Assembly (NCBI RefSeq): GCF_013362815.1
Contig: NZ_JABFVK010000062.1
Location: forward strand, 1 to 41,676
DNA from: Hamadaea sp.
GTDB lineage: Bacteria > Actinomycetota > Actinomycetes > Mycobacteriales > Micromonosporaceae
Reading direction: 5' to 3'
DNA length: 41,676 nt
Part shown: positions 35,470 through 41,676 of the stretch, in pieces
How positions within the stretch are numbered: the first letter of the stretch is position 1
How the letters are laid out: each line of letters starts with the position of its first letter
Notes under the pieces: generated by a model
Seen by the model: the letters and a program-made list of their open reading frames with translations, nothing else
Told to the model about the DNA's origin: nothing
Databases searched by the model: none
Made by a program: the position numbers and the translations under genes

Positions 35470-36806
35470 CCAATCCGCTCGTCGCCCAAGCCCAATCCTC
35501 GACTACTTGGTACACCGGGCTCGGCCTGATCGAGGATGCCGCCCAGATCTCCGACGGCATCAAGAACGACAGCTGGGTCGACGGCACGCTCGGCACGGTC
35601 GGCGGTGCGCTCGACGTGCTGGGGATGGTCATCGACCCGCTGGGCTCGCTCGTGGCGTGGGGCGTGTCCTGGCTGATGGAGCACGTCAAGCCGCTGAAGG
35701 AGGCGCTCGACTGGCTCGCCGGCAATCCCGACGAGATCTCGGCGCACGCCCAGACCTGGGAGAACGTCGCCAAGTTCACCCTCGACGCGCAGAAGTACTA
35801 CGCCGACGCGCTGCGGGTCGAGACGGCCGACTGGCTGGGCGACTCCGGGGACGCGTACCGGGGTCACGCGAGTGGCCACTTGAGCGTCATGGAGGGCATC
35901 AGCAAGGCGGCCCACGGCATCCACTACGCCGTGATGGGCGCCGGCCTGATCGTCGGTCTCGTCCGGGGCATCGTCCGGGACTTGATCGCCCAGTTCATCG
36001 GTACGCTCGCCGCCCGCCTGCCGCAATGGCTGGCCGAAGCGGGGCTGACCCTCGGCCTCGCCACACCGGTGGTCATCGGCCAGGTGGTGTCGCTCGTGAC
36101 GACCTGGGTCAACAAGATCCAGAAGTTCGTCCGGGCGCTGCTGTCAAGCCTCAAGAAGCTCACGCCGATGGTGAAGAAGCTCGGCGAGATCCTCGAGCAG
36201 CTCAAGGAGCTGCTGAAGAAGCTCGGCCGCAGCAACCCGCTGACCCGGAGCGCCGACGGTCCACCGCCGCTGAAACCCGGGGAGATACCCGGGCCGCGAA
36301 CCAGTCCGGCCAACGGTCCGCTCGCCGGACGGGAGCTCGATCCGCACTACCGCGGCGAGACCGACCCGTTCACCGCGTCGAACCTGTTCGGCCGTCCGAG
36401 CAACGGGGTCCGCTACTTCGACGAAGCCGGCCGCGAGCAGTTCCGGCTCGTGGTCGACAACCAGGGCCGGCTGCGTAACGCCTCCGACGGCAGCCTCTTC
36501 GACACCACCAGTGGTGTGTCGGCGCACAACGGCGGCGGCCGCGCGGTGTTCGTCATGGATCAGAACGGCAACCTCTTCGCCAGCAACTACCATGGCGTGG
36601 GCGACTTCCATCACTCCAGCTTCCTGGCCGGTGGGGACGTCGCCAGCGCCGGCGAGCTCACGGTCCGCAACGGCGTGCTGGAAGGCATGAACAACAGCAG
36701 TGGGCACTACAAGCCGACGCAGGGCCACCATGCCCAAGCTCGTGACGAGCTGCTGGCTCAGGGCGTACAGCCCGGCCCGAACGGCCTGACGGAGGATCTC
36801 TGGTGA
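35466..36806 (+). CDS. WXG-domain polymorphic toxin with IQM-like C-terminal domain
   Basis: A 446-residue fusion. A helical WXG-type bundle (about 30-150, with WLGDSGDAYRG at 123-133) is followed by two hydrophobic segments (about 155-180 and 190-215) and a Lys/Leu coiled coil (about 218-255). A Pro/Gly linker (255-300) leads to a C-terminal domain (about 315-435): YFDEAGREQFRLVVD, GGGRAVFVMDQNGNLFASNY, FHHSSFLAGG (381-390), SAGELTVRNGVLEG and SGHYKPT (412-418). This last set closely resembles the conserved part of plant IQM proteins, as I remember them. The function of that domain is not known to me. By position it should be the toxic or effector part, delivered by a type VII system. GTG start, overlapping the EspC-like stop. 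Confidence 0.75.
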   Translation: MTNPLVAQAQSSTTWYTGLGLIEDAAQISDGIKNDSWVDGTLGTVGGALDVLGMVIDPLGSLVAWGVSWLMEHVKPLKEALDWLAGNPDEISAHAQTWENVAKFTLDAQKYYADALRVETADWLGDSGDAYRGHASGHLSVMEGISKAAHGIHYAVMGAGLIVGLVRGIVRDLIAQFIGTLAARLPQWLAEAGLTLGLATPVVIGQVVSLVTTWVNKIQKFVRALLSSLKKLTPMVKKLGEILEQLKELLKKLGRSNPLTRSADGPPPLKPGEIPGPRTSPANGPLAGRELDPHYRGETDPFTASNLFGRPSNGVRYFDEAGREQFRLVVDNQGRLRNASDGSLFDTTSGVSAHNGGGRAVFVMDQNGNLFASNYHGVGDFHHSSFLAGGDVASAGELTVRNGVLEGMNNSSGHYKPTQGHHAQARDELLAQGVQPGPNGLTEDLW

Positions 36807-37417
36807 TGACGCAGCAGGACGAGTGGCGGGGGACGCTCAATCAGATCCTCTACCTCACGAACTACGCGCGGGCGCTGAACGACGAGGACGCCGCCAGGTT
36901 CGCGACGCAGATGATCGAGTTCGATTTCTTCCCCGATGGTCCGGCGGTCTATCGTGCGGCCATCGACCGGGCGCTCGCCGCCCCGGTGCTGCTCGACGAG
37001 GGGGCCGTGCCGGCACCGCATCCAGAGCCGGCGCTGCGGGAGTTCCTCGGCAAGGTCGCGGCCGAACTCGACGCCCGCCAGCCATGGGCCTCGCCCCGCT
37101 ATCGCATGCTCGACGCGAAGCTCTGGGAGACCTTCGGCCAGGCCCGTGCGATCGCCAAGATTGATTGGTCGCCGATCCGCGTCGCCAACCACCTGCGTTC
37201 GCTGTTCGACACGGTGCAGGCGGGTGAGGCGAAGCTGCCCGTCCTGGTCTTCCGGATCGGCAGCGGCGAGGTGCTCGCCTTCCTCGGCTCGGCCGACCCG
37301 AAGGTGCATTCAGTCACGCTCTACCAGCGCGATCCCGGCGATCCGGCCGAGATCATCGCGCATTTCTGCGAGTACACCGGGTTCGATCCCGCCGAGATCA
37401 AGCCGCTGCACGGCTGA
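36806..37417 (+). CDS. Probable immunity protein for the IQM-like toxin
   Basis: A 203-residue cytoplasmic protein with no signal or membrane segment. It has an N-terminal helical half (WRGTLNQILYLTNYARALND, then MIEFDFFPDGPAVYRAAIDR), and a C-terminal half that starts LPVLVFRIGSGEVLAFLG and ends IIAHFCEYTGFDPAEIKPL. No family is recognised. Immunity is inferred only from its place directly after the toxin, an overlapping TGATG junction, size and acidity. ATG 36806 is chosen; GTG 36803 is an alternative, and both are served by the ggagg at 36791-36795. A terminator follows. Confidence 0.65.
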   Translation: MTQQDEWRGTLNQILYLTNYARALNDEDAARFATQMIEFDFFPDGPAVYRAAIDRALAAPVLLDEGAVPAPHPEPALREFLGKVAAELDARQPWASPRYRMLDAKLWETFGQARAIAKIDWSPIRVANHLRSLFDTVQAGEAKLPVLVFRIGSGEVLAFLGSADPKVHSVTLYQRDPGDPAEIIAHFCEYTGFDPAEIKPLHG

Positions 37418-37432
37418 GCCGCGGTGCGGGAG

Positions 37433-37468
37433 CCTTCCGGGAAGGGGCTGGGGCGTCTTCCCGGAAGG
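37433..37468 (+). terminator. Hairpin closing toxin cassette 2
   Basis: CCTTCCGGGAAG at 37433-37444 pairs perfectly with CTTCCCGGAAGG at 37457-37468 around a 12-base loop, 15 bases after the immunity gene stop. There is no T-run. Confidence 0.6.
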
Positions 37469-37536
37469 TGGAACCGACTGGTGATCTGAGCGTTGAGCAG
37501 GCAGGCTAGCCTGTGACTCTGCGTGAGGAGACCAGC

Positions 37537-38586
37537 ATGTGGCGTGGATTGATCGATCGCTATCGGGACCGGCTGCCCGTTTCGGCCGCCACGCCGGTGA
37601 TCACCCTGCATGAGGGAAACACGCCCCTGGTCCCCGCTCCGGTGCTCTCGGGCCGGACGGGATGCGACGTCTATCTGAAGGTCGAGGGCGCCAACCCGAC
37701 CGGCTCGTTCAAGGACCGCGGCATGACCGTCGCCGTCTCCAAGGCCGTCGAGCAGGGCGCGAAGGCGATCATCTGCGCGTCGACCGGGAACACCAGTGCC
37801 AGTGCGGCGGCGTACGCGGCCCGGGCGGGCATCGCCTGCGCCGTCCTGGTGCCGCAGGGCAAGATCGCCCTCGGCAAGCTGGCTCAGGCGCTCGTACACG
37901 GCGCAAAGCTGCTGCAGGTGACCGGGAACTTCGACGACTGCCTGTCGCTGGCCAGCAAGCTCGCCGTCGACTACCCGGTCGCCCTGGTGAACTCGGTGAA
38001 CATCGACCGCCTGCATGGCCAGAAGACGGCGTCGTTCGAGATCGTCGAGGCGCTCGGCGACGCTCCCGACATCCACTGCCTGCCGGTCGGCAACGCCGGC
38101 AACATCAGTGCGTACTGGATGGGGTATTCGGAGGACTTCGCGGCCGGCAACTCCACTCGCCGGCCGAAGATGTTCGGCTTCCAGGCTGCCGGGTCGGCTC
38201 CGCTGGTCACCGGCAACATCGTCGAACACCCGTCGACGATCGCGACCGCGATCCGCATCGGCAACCCTGCGTCCTGGACCAAGGCCATCGACGCGCGTGA
38301 CGAATCCGGGGGACTGATCTCCAGCGTCACCGACCGGGAAATCCTTTCGGCGTACCGTCTGCTGGCGCGTGAGGTAGGCGTCTTCGTCGAGTTGGGGAGC
38401 GCCGCGAGTGTCGCGGGCCTGCTGCAATCGGCGGACAAAGGGCTGCTGCCCGCGGGCGCGACCATCGTGTGCACGGTGACCGGCCACGGCCTGAAGGACC
38501 CGGAGTGGGCGATCTCCACCGCGCCCGCGCCGACCACGATCGCGCTGGACGTGCTCACGGCGGCCAAGGCCCTGGATCTCGCCTGA
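37537..38586 (+). CDS. thrC: Threonine synthase
   Basis: A 349-residue PLP enzyme that converts O-phosphohomoserine to threonine. PLP Lys K59 lies in [30 protein letters not shown] is the phosphate-binding loop; [17 protein letters not shown] is the second conserved segment. ATG 37537 is chosen because of gaggag 6 bases upstream and the family start MWRGLI; a GTG at 37513 would add 8 residues. TAGCCT at 37507-37512 is a candidate -10, suggesting that thrC has regained its own promoter after the toxin cassette separated it from hom. Confidence 0.97.
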   Translation: MWRGLIDRYRDRLPVSAATPVITLHEGNTPLVPAPVLSGRTGCDVYLKVEGANPTGSFKDRGMTVAVSKAVEQGAKAIICASTGNTSASAAAYAARAGIACAVLVPQGKIALGKLAQALVHGAKLLQVTGNFDDCLSLASKLAVDYPVALVNSVNIDRLHGQKTASFEIVEALGDAPDIHCLPVGNAGNISAYWMGYSEDFAAGNSTRRPKMFGFQAAGSAPLVTGNIVEHPSTIATAIRIGNPASWTKAIDARDESGGLISSVTDREILSAYRLLAREVGVFVELGSAASVAGLLQSADKGLLPAGATIVCTVTGHGLKDPEWAISTAPAPTTIALDVLTAAKALDLA

Positions 38587-38637
38587 CGCCGGGGACGGCT
38601 TGCCGGAGCCGCCAGGAGTGCGGTCAGTCGGCACTTG

Positions 38638-38643
38638 TAAGGT
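38638..38643 (+). promoter_or_regulatory. -10 hexamer TAAGGT for a leaderless MFS transcript
   Basis: TAAGGT ends 6 bases before the GTG at 38650, so the start codon would be at the 5' end of the transcript. Confidence 0.45.
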
Positions 38644-38649
38644 GCACGA

Positions 38650-39855
38650 GTGCGTGCGCTCCTAACGCAGAATCGTGACTTCCGCCGTCTGTTCCTCTCC
38701 CAGCTGATCACCGGCGGCGCTGACTGGTTCCTCATGGTGCCGCTGCTCGTGCTGCTGGCCGACCTCACCGGCGGTGGCTTCTGGGGCGGTGCCGTGCTCG
38801 CCGTGGACACCGGCATCGTGGCGTTGCTGCTGCCGTACGCCGGGACCGTGGCGGACCGGATCGACCGCAAGCGGATGATGATCGGCGCGAACCTGGCCGC
38901 CTGCGTCGCCGTCTGCGGCATGTTCTTCGTCCGCGGGCACTGGGCCGGACCGCTCGCCGCTGTGGCCGTCGCCGTCCTCGCGAGCGCCAAAGCCTTCTAC
39001 GGCCCGGCCGCGAACTCGGCGCTGCCCAATCTGGTCCGCCCGGACGAGTTGTCGGCGGCGATGGCGGTGGCCGGATCGACGTGGGGCACGATGACCGTCG
39101 TGGGCTCGTCGCTCGGCGGGGTGCTGGCGAGCCTGGTCTCGCCGTACGTGTGCTTCGTGGCAGTCGCAATCCTGCTCGCCGTGTCGGCCGCGCTCAGCTG
39201 GGGGATTCACCAGCCGACTCAGGTTGCGCTCGCCGCTTCCGACCGGTCCGAAGCATGGCCGGCCATTCGGGAGGCGATCGGGTACCTCCGCCGCCGCCCG
39301 CGGTTGATCTCGCTGGTCACGGTCAAGGCGGCGGTCGGTGTCGGCAATGGACTCCTGGTCGCCTTCCCGCTGCTCGCGCTGCACTACGGCGTCGGTGCGA
39401 TGGGCGTCGGCCTGATGTACGCCGTCCGCGGCCTCGGCTCACTGCTCGGTCCGTTCGTCCTCCGCCGGATGCTCAACCGGACGGAGTGGCTTCTGCCCGG
39501 GCTGTCCATCTCGATGGCCTGCTACGGAGTGGCGTACTTGGCGGTGGCAGCGGTCGACTGGTTCCCGCTCGCCCTGATCGGCATCTTCGTGGCGCACGCC
39601 GCCGGTGGGGGCAACTGGGTCATGAGCGCGTACGCGATCCAGCAGTCGGTTCCGGACGACCTGCGCGGCCGGATCGGAGCCACCGACACGATGATCGCCA
39701 TGATCGCGGTCACCGCCTCGCAGTTCATCGCTGGGCTGCTTGTCGACTCCGTGGACACCCGGCTGCTCGTCGCGGGATGCGCCTTCACCACTCTCGCGTA
39801 CGCCGCCGGTTGGCGGTTCGCCACTCGGCGGATCGCTCGGCTCGCTACCGCTTGA
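38650..39855 (+). CDS. MFS transporter (EntS/MFS_3-like)
   Basis: A 401-residue transporter with about 12 helices. The N-terminus RALLTQNRDFRRLFLSQLIT is typical of the EntS-like MFS_3 branch, which exports siderophores or drugs. The helix 2-3 loop GTVADRIDRKRMMIGANL is motif A, and GVLASLVSPYVCFVAVAILL follows. A TAAGGT hexamer sits 6 bases before the GTG, so the gene is probably transcribed on its own without a leader. It lies between thrC and thrB, which are adjacent in most actinobacteria. Substrate unknown. Confidence 0.9.
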   Translation: MRALLTQNRDFRRLFLSQLITGGADWFLMVPLLVLLADLTGGGFWGGAVLAVDTGIVALLLPYAGTVADRIDRKRMMIGANLAACVAVCGMFFVRGHWAGPLAAVAVAVLASAKAFYGPAANSALPNLVRPDELSAAMAVAGSTWGTMTVVGSSLGGVLASLVSPYVCFVAVAILLAVSAALSWGIHQPTQVALAASDRSEAWPAIREAIGYLRRRPRLISLVTVKAAVGVGNGLLVAFPLLALHYGVGAMGVGLMYAVRGLGSLLGPFVLRRMLNRTEWLLPGLSISMACYGVAYLAVAAVDWFPLALIGIFVAHAAGGGNWVMSAYAIQQSVPDDLRGRIGATDTMIAMIAVTASQFIAGLLVDSVDTRLLVAGCAFTTLAYAAGWRFATRRIARLATA

Positions 39856-39891
39856 CGCGCCTTTGTGGCTGCTTCGCGGCGGGCTTTGTGG

Positions 39892-39954
39892 CTGCAGATC
39901 ACGGTTACGCATGTGATCATGGCCGGTTTTGGCCTGCGTAACCGTGATCTGCAG
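39892..39954. terminator. Long GATCA hairpin between convergent genes
   Basis: A 20-bp perfect inverted repeat, arms 39892-39911 and 39935-39954, with a 23-base loop containing an inner GGCC stem. It lies between the convergent MFS gene and the small membrane gene (5 bases from the latter's stop). The arm shares GATCACGG with 4754-4807. Just upstream, CTTTGTGGCTGC occurs twice (39861 and 39884). Confidence 0.6.
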
Positions 39955-39959
39955 GGGTG

Positions 39960-40367
39960 TCAGGCGGTCGGCGGGGTGTATTGCGCGTATGGCGCGGCAG
40001 CGGCCGGAGCCACCGGTGCGGCTGCGCGACCGGCGAACACCGAAAGCAGAAGCAGCACGAAGCCGAGCAGGTGGATTGCGCCGAGGACCAGGCCGGCGAG
40101 GCCGAACCACAGGCCGACCTCGTTGTAGGAGATCTCGAGGTCCCGCATGATCACGGGCAGGTTGTACGAGACGATGTACCAGGCGACGTTGAGCAACGCC
40201 CCCAATGCCAGTACGCCCGTGCCGCCTGCGGCCAGCCCCGTCGCCTTGCCCAGCCTCCGCCGGTTGGCCAGAACTGCGCCGAAACCGGCCAGAAAAGCCA
40301 GGAGTGTCAGCAAGATCGGAGCCATCGAAAGCAGGAAAGCGCCGTTGAGCGGGATGTAGTCGGACAA
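39960..40367 (-). CDS. Small membrane protein of unknown function
   Basis: A 135-residue protein with four predicted helices (about 9-34, 42-68, 82-100, 101-117) and an Ala/Pro-rich C-terminal tail (AAAAPYAQYTPPT). No family is recognised. The TTG start at 40367 is preferred because a strong Shine-Dalgarno (gggagg on the minus strand) lies 4 bases upstream; upstream of this the frame runs antisense through thrB. It is divergent from thrB and convergent with the MFS gene. Nothing points to a role in threonine synthesis. Confidence 0.65.
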   Translation of the reverse strand: MSDYIPLNGAFLLSMAPILLTLLAFLAGFGAVLANRRRLGKATGLAAGGTGVLALGALLNVAWYIVSYNLPVIMRDLEISYNEVGLWFGLAGLVLGAIHLLGFVLLLLSVFAGRAAAPVAPAAAAPYAQYTPPTA

Positions 40368-40417
40368 GCTTCCTCCCGAGGGGTGGGTTCGCGAGGATGG
40401 TACCGGCGCTTCGCACC

Positions 40418-40423
40418 TACGAT
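40418..40423 (+). promoter_or_regulatory. -10 hexamer TACGAT for leaderless thrB
   Basis: TACGAT ends 7 bases before the GTG at 40431. It overlaps an in-frame ATG at 40422, so if the hexamer is used that ATG is not transcribed and the GTG is the start. Confidence 0.4.
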
Positions 40424-40430
40424 GTCCGCT

Positions 40431-41315
40431 GTGTCGATCTCGTTGCAGTCCGGCCCGGTGACCGTCCGGGTCCCCGCCACCAGCGCCAATCTCGGTCCCG
40501 GTTTCGACGCCCTGGGCGTCGCGCTCACGCTCTACGACGAGGTGACCGCGACCGTGGTCGACGGGCCGACCCGGGTGGAGATCGCCGGTGAGGGCGCTGG
40601 GGAGCTGCCCCGCGACGAGTCGCATTTGATCGTCCGGTCGATGCGTACGGCGTTCGAAGCGCTCGGGGCGGCCGCGCCGGAGATCGAGCTGCGCTGCGTG
40701 AACCGGATTCCGCAGGCGCGCGGGCTCGGATCGTCCAGCGCCGCCATCGTGGCCGGAGTGACGCTCGCTCAGACGCTGGCGGGAATCGCCGACCGGGAGC
40801 GGGCGTTGGAGATCGCGGGCGCCGTCGAGGGGCACCCCGACAACGTCGCGCCGTGCGTACTGGGCGGGTTCACGATCGCCTGGCTCGACGAGAAGCACCG
40901 GGCCCGGGCCGCCACCATGGCACCTGTCCAGAGTGTCCGGCCGGTCGTCTTCGTTCCCGACGTGCAAGGACTGACGGCGGTCGCCCGGGCGGCGCTGCCC
41001 ACTGCCGTCCCGCACGCCGACGCCGCCTTCAACGCCGGGCGCTCGGCCCTTCTCGTGTACGCCCTGACCGCCGACCCGGCCCTGTTGTTCCCGGCCACCG
41101 AAGACCGGCTGCACCAGGCGTACCGGGCGGGTGGGATGCCGGGGACGGCGGATGTGGTCCGACGGCTTCGTGAGGCTGGAGTGGCCGCTGTGGTTTCCGG
41201 CGCGGGACCTACCGTCCTGGCGCTCTCCGAGGTACCGTCTGGTTTCGACCCGGGAAATGGTTGGATCCGCCACAACCTCGGGTTCGACTCGCAAGGGGCC
41301 CAGGTTGTGAGCTAA
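40431..41315 (+). CDS. thrB: Homoserine kinase
   Basis: A 294-residue GHMP kinase that phosphorylates homoserine for ThrC. VRVPATSANLGPGFDALG is the first conserved segment; RIPQARGLGSSSAAIVAG is the phosphate-binding GHMP motif; VSGAGPTVLALS is motif 3. Neither candidate start has a Shine-Dalgarno. GTG 40431 is chosen because TACGAT lies 7 bases upstream (leaderless); ATG 40422, three codons earlier, is the alternative. In this genome hom, thrC and thrB are split into three transcription units, which is less usual. It precedes rho, as in many actinobacteria. Confidence 0.97.
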   Translation: MSISLQSGPVTVRVPATSANLGPGFDALGVALTLYDEVTATVVDGPTRVEIAGEGAGELPRDESHLIVRSMRTAFEALGAAAPEIELRCVNRIPQARGLGSSSAAIVAGVTLAQTLAGIADRERALEIAGAVEGHPDNVAPCVLGGFTIAWLDEKHRARAATMAPVQSVRPVVFVPDVQGLTAVARAALPTAVPHADAAFNAGRSALLVYALTADPALLFPATEDRLHQAYRAGGMPGTADVVRRLREAGVAAVVSGAGPTVLALSEVPSGFDPGNGWIRHNLGFDSQGAQVVS

Positions 41316-41340
41316 GCTGGACACGCCGAGCGGGACCCTA

Positions 41341-41370
41341 TTGCCGCAGGTCTCACGAGTTAGCTAGGCT
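41341..41370 (+). promoter_or_regulatory. Candidate rho promoter and long leader
   Basis: TTGCCG at 41341-41346 and TAGGCT at 41365-41370 (18-base spacer) would start a leader of roughly 245 bases before rho. The leader (to 41623) holds a palindromic GCTGAGGTCCTCAGC (41568-41582 area) and a 65-codon open frame (41430-41627) whose stop overlaps the rho start (TTGA). rho leaders are autoregulated in other bacteria; that it happens here is an inference. Confidence 0.35.
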
Positions 41371-41623
41371 CTGGACTAGCACAGCCGCGAGACAGCGTTC
41401 TTCGGCGGTTCGGCTTTCCCCAACGGTCAATGGCGGGTCTCCGCCCACCCCCGTCCGCAAGCCGCGCTGCGCAAAGATTTGCTCGGTTGCGCGACAAACC
41501 CCTGCCTCAGGTTCTGATGGGGCGGGTGTATCGCCAGGCCGCCCGGCCACTCTTCGCGCCGACGCTGAGGTCCTCAGCGCAGACGCAATCCGGGCAGCTC
41601 GGCCCATCGAGGGAAGGAATCCA

Positions 41624-41676
41624 TTGAGCGACACCACCGACACCACGTCGGATGTCTCCACCGTCGCTGACGACGC
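41624..41676 (+). CDS. rho: Transcription termination factor Rho, N-terminal start only (3' truncated by window)
   Basis: Only the first 17 codons are inside the window: LSDTTDTTSDVSTVADD from a TTG start, with Shine-Dalgarno gaagga 5-6 bases upstream. The identification rests on this acidic start, which is typical of actinobacterial Rho, and on its place directly after thrB, a conserved neighbourhood (thrB-rho-rpmE-prfA). Rho is the RNA helicase that ends transcripts lacking intrinsic terminators. Confidence 0.75.
   Translation, partial: MSDTTDTTSDVSTVADD

Overview
The window is very GC-rich DNA of a mycelial actinomycete, most likely a member of the Micromonosporaceae. That placement is an inference. 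It rests on strong G/C third-position bias, the gene order argS-lysA-hom-thrC-thrB-rho, SARP/AfsR- and LuxR (LAL)-type giant regulators, ESX-type (type VII) secretion substrates, and the abundance of the hexamer GTACGC. No integrase, transposase, phage structural gene or CRISPR array was seen.

Layout. 1-1.4 kb: the end of a DHA2 drug exporter coupled to a universal stress protein. 1.4-4.5 kb: a SARP/NB-ARC/TPR regulator with an N-terminal XRE domain. 4.8-8.4 kb: a MacAB-like export operon (lipoprotein, membrane-fusion adaptor, ATPase, permease), divergent from an OmpR-type two-component pair (8.6-10.5 kb) that probably controls it. 10.5-15 kb: a Dps protein, an NmrA-like oxidoreductase and a membrane GGDEF-EAL protein. 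15.3-17.6 kb: a first type VII secretion toxin cassette (YbaB-like, WXG-like, CpnT-like N-terminal module, GH-E nuclease toxin, SUFU immunity protein). 17.6-22.5 kb: DUF1905, a DHA2 exporter, a SnoaL-like protein and a divergent LAL regulator. 22.5-25 kb: a small gene bracketed by two 82-bp direct repeats, then a rifampicin monooxygenase-like gene (rox) with a possible leader-peptide attenuator. 25-30 kb: membrane and secreted proteins, tRNA-Arg(CCG), an LPXTG protein, and a DUF3105-DUF305 pair.

30.2-41.7 kb: the argS-lysA-hom-thrC-thrB-rho region. It is interrupted between hom and thrC by a second toxin cassette (YbaB-like, EspC-like, WXG-toxin fusion, probable immunity protein), and between thrC and thrB by an exporter and a small membrane protein. 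The toxin of the second cassette ends in a domain whose HSSFLAGG...SGHYxP signature resembles the plant IQM proteins. This is the best candidate here for an undescribed effector.

Two sequence-wide patterns cut across genes. First, at least eight genes have a TANNNT hexamer exactly 6-7 nt before the start codon, which is the signature of leaderless transcription. Second, four intergenic sites carry long perfect inverted repeats (20-25 bp arms) built around GATCA, each at the 3' end of a gene; a separate direct-repeat family also has regularly spaced GATC sites. Everything here is read by eye. Family assignments come from recognised motifs, not from database searches.
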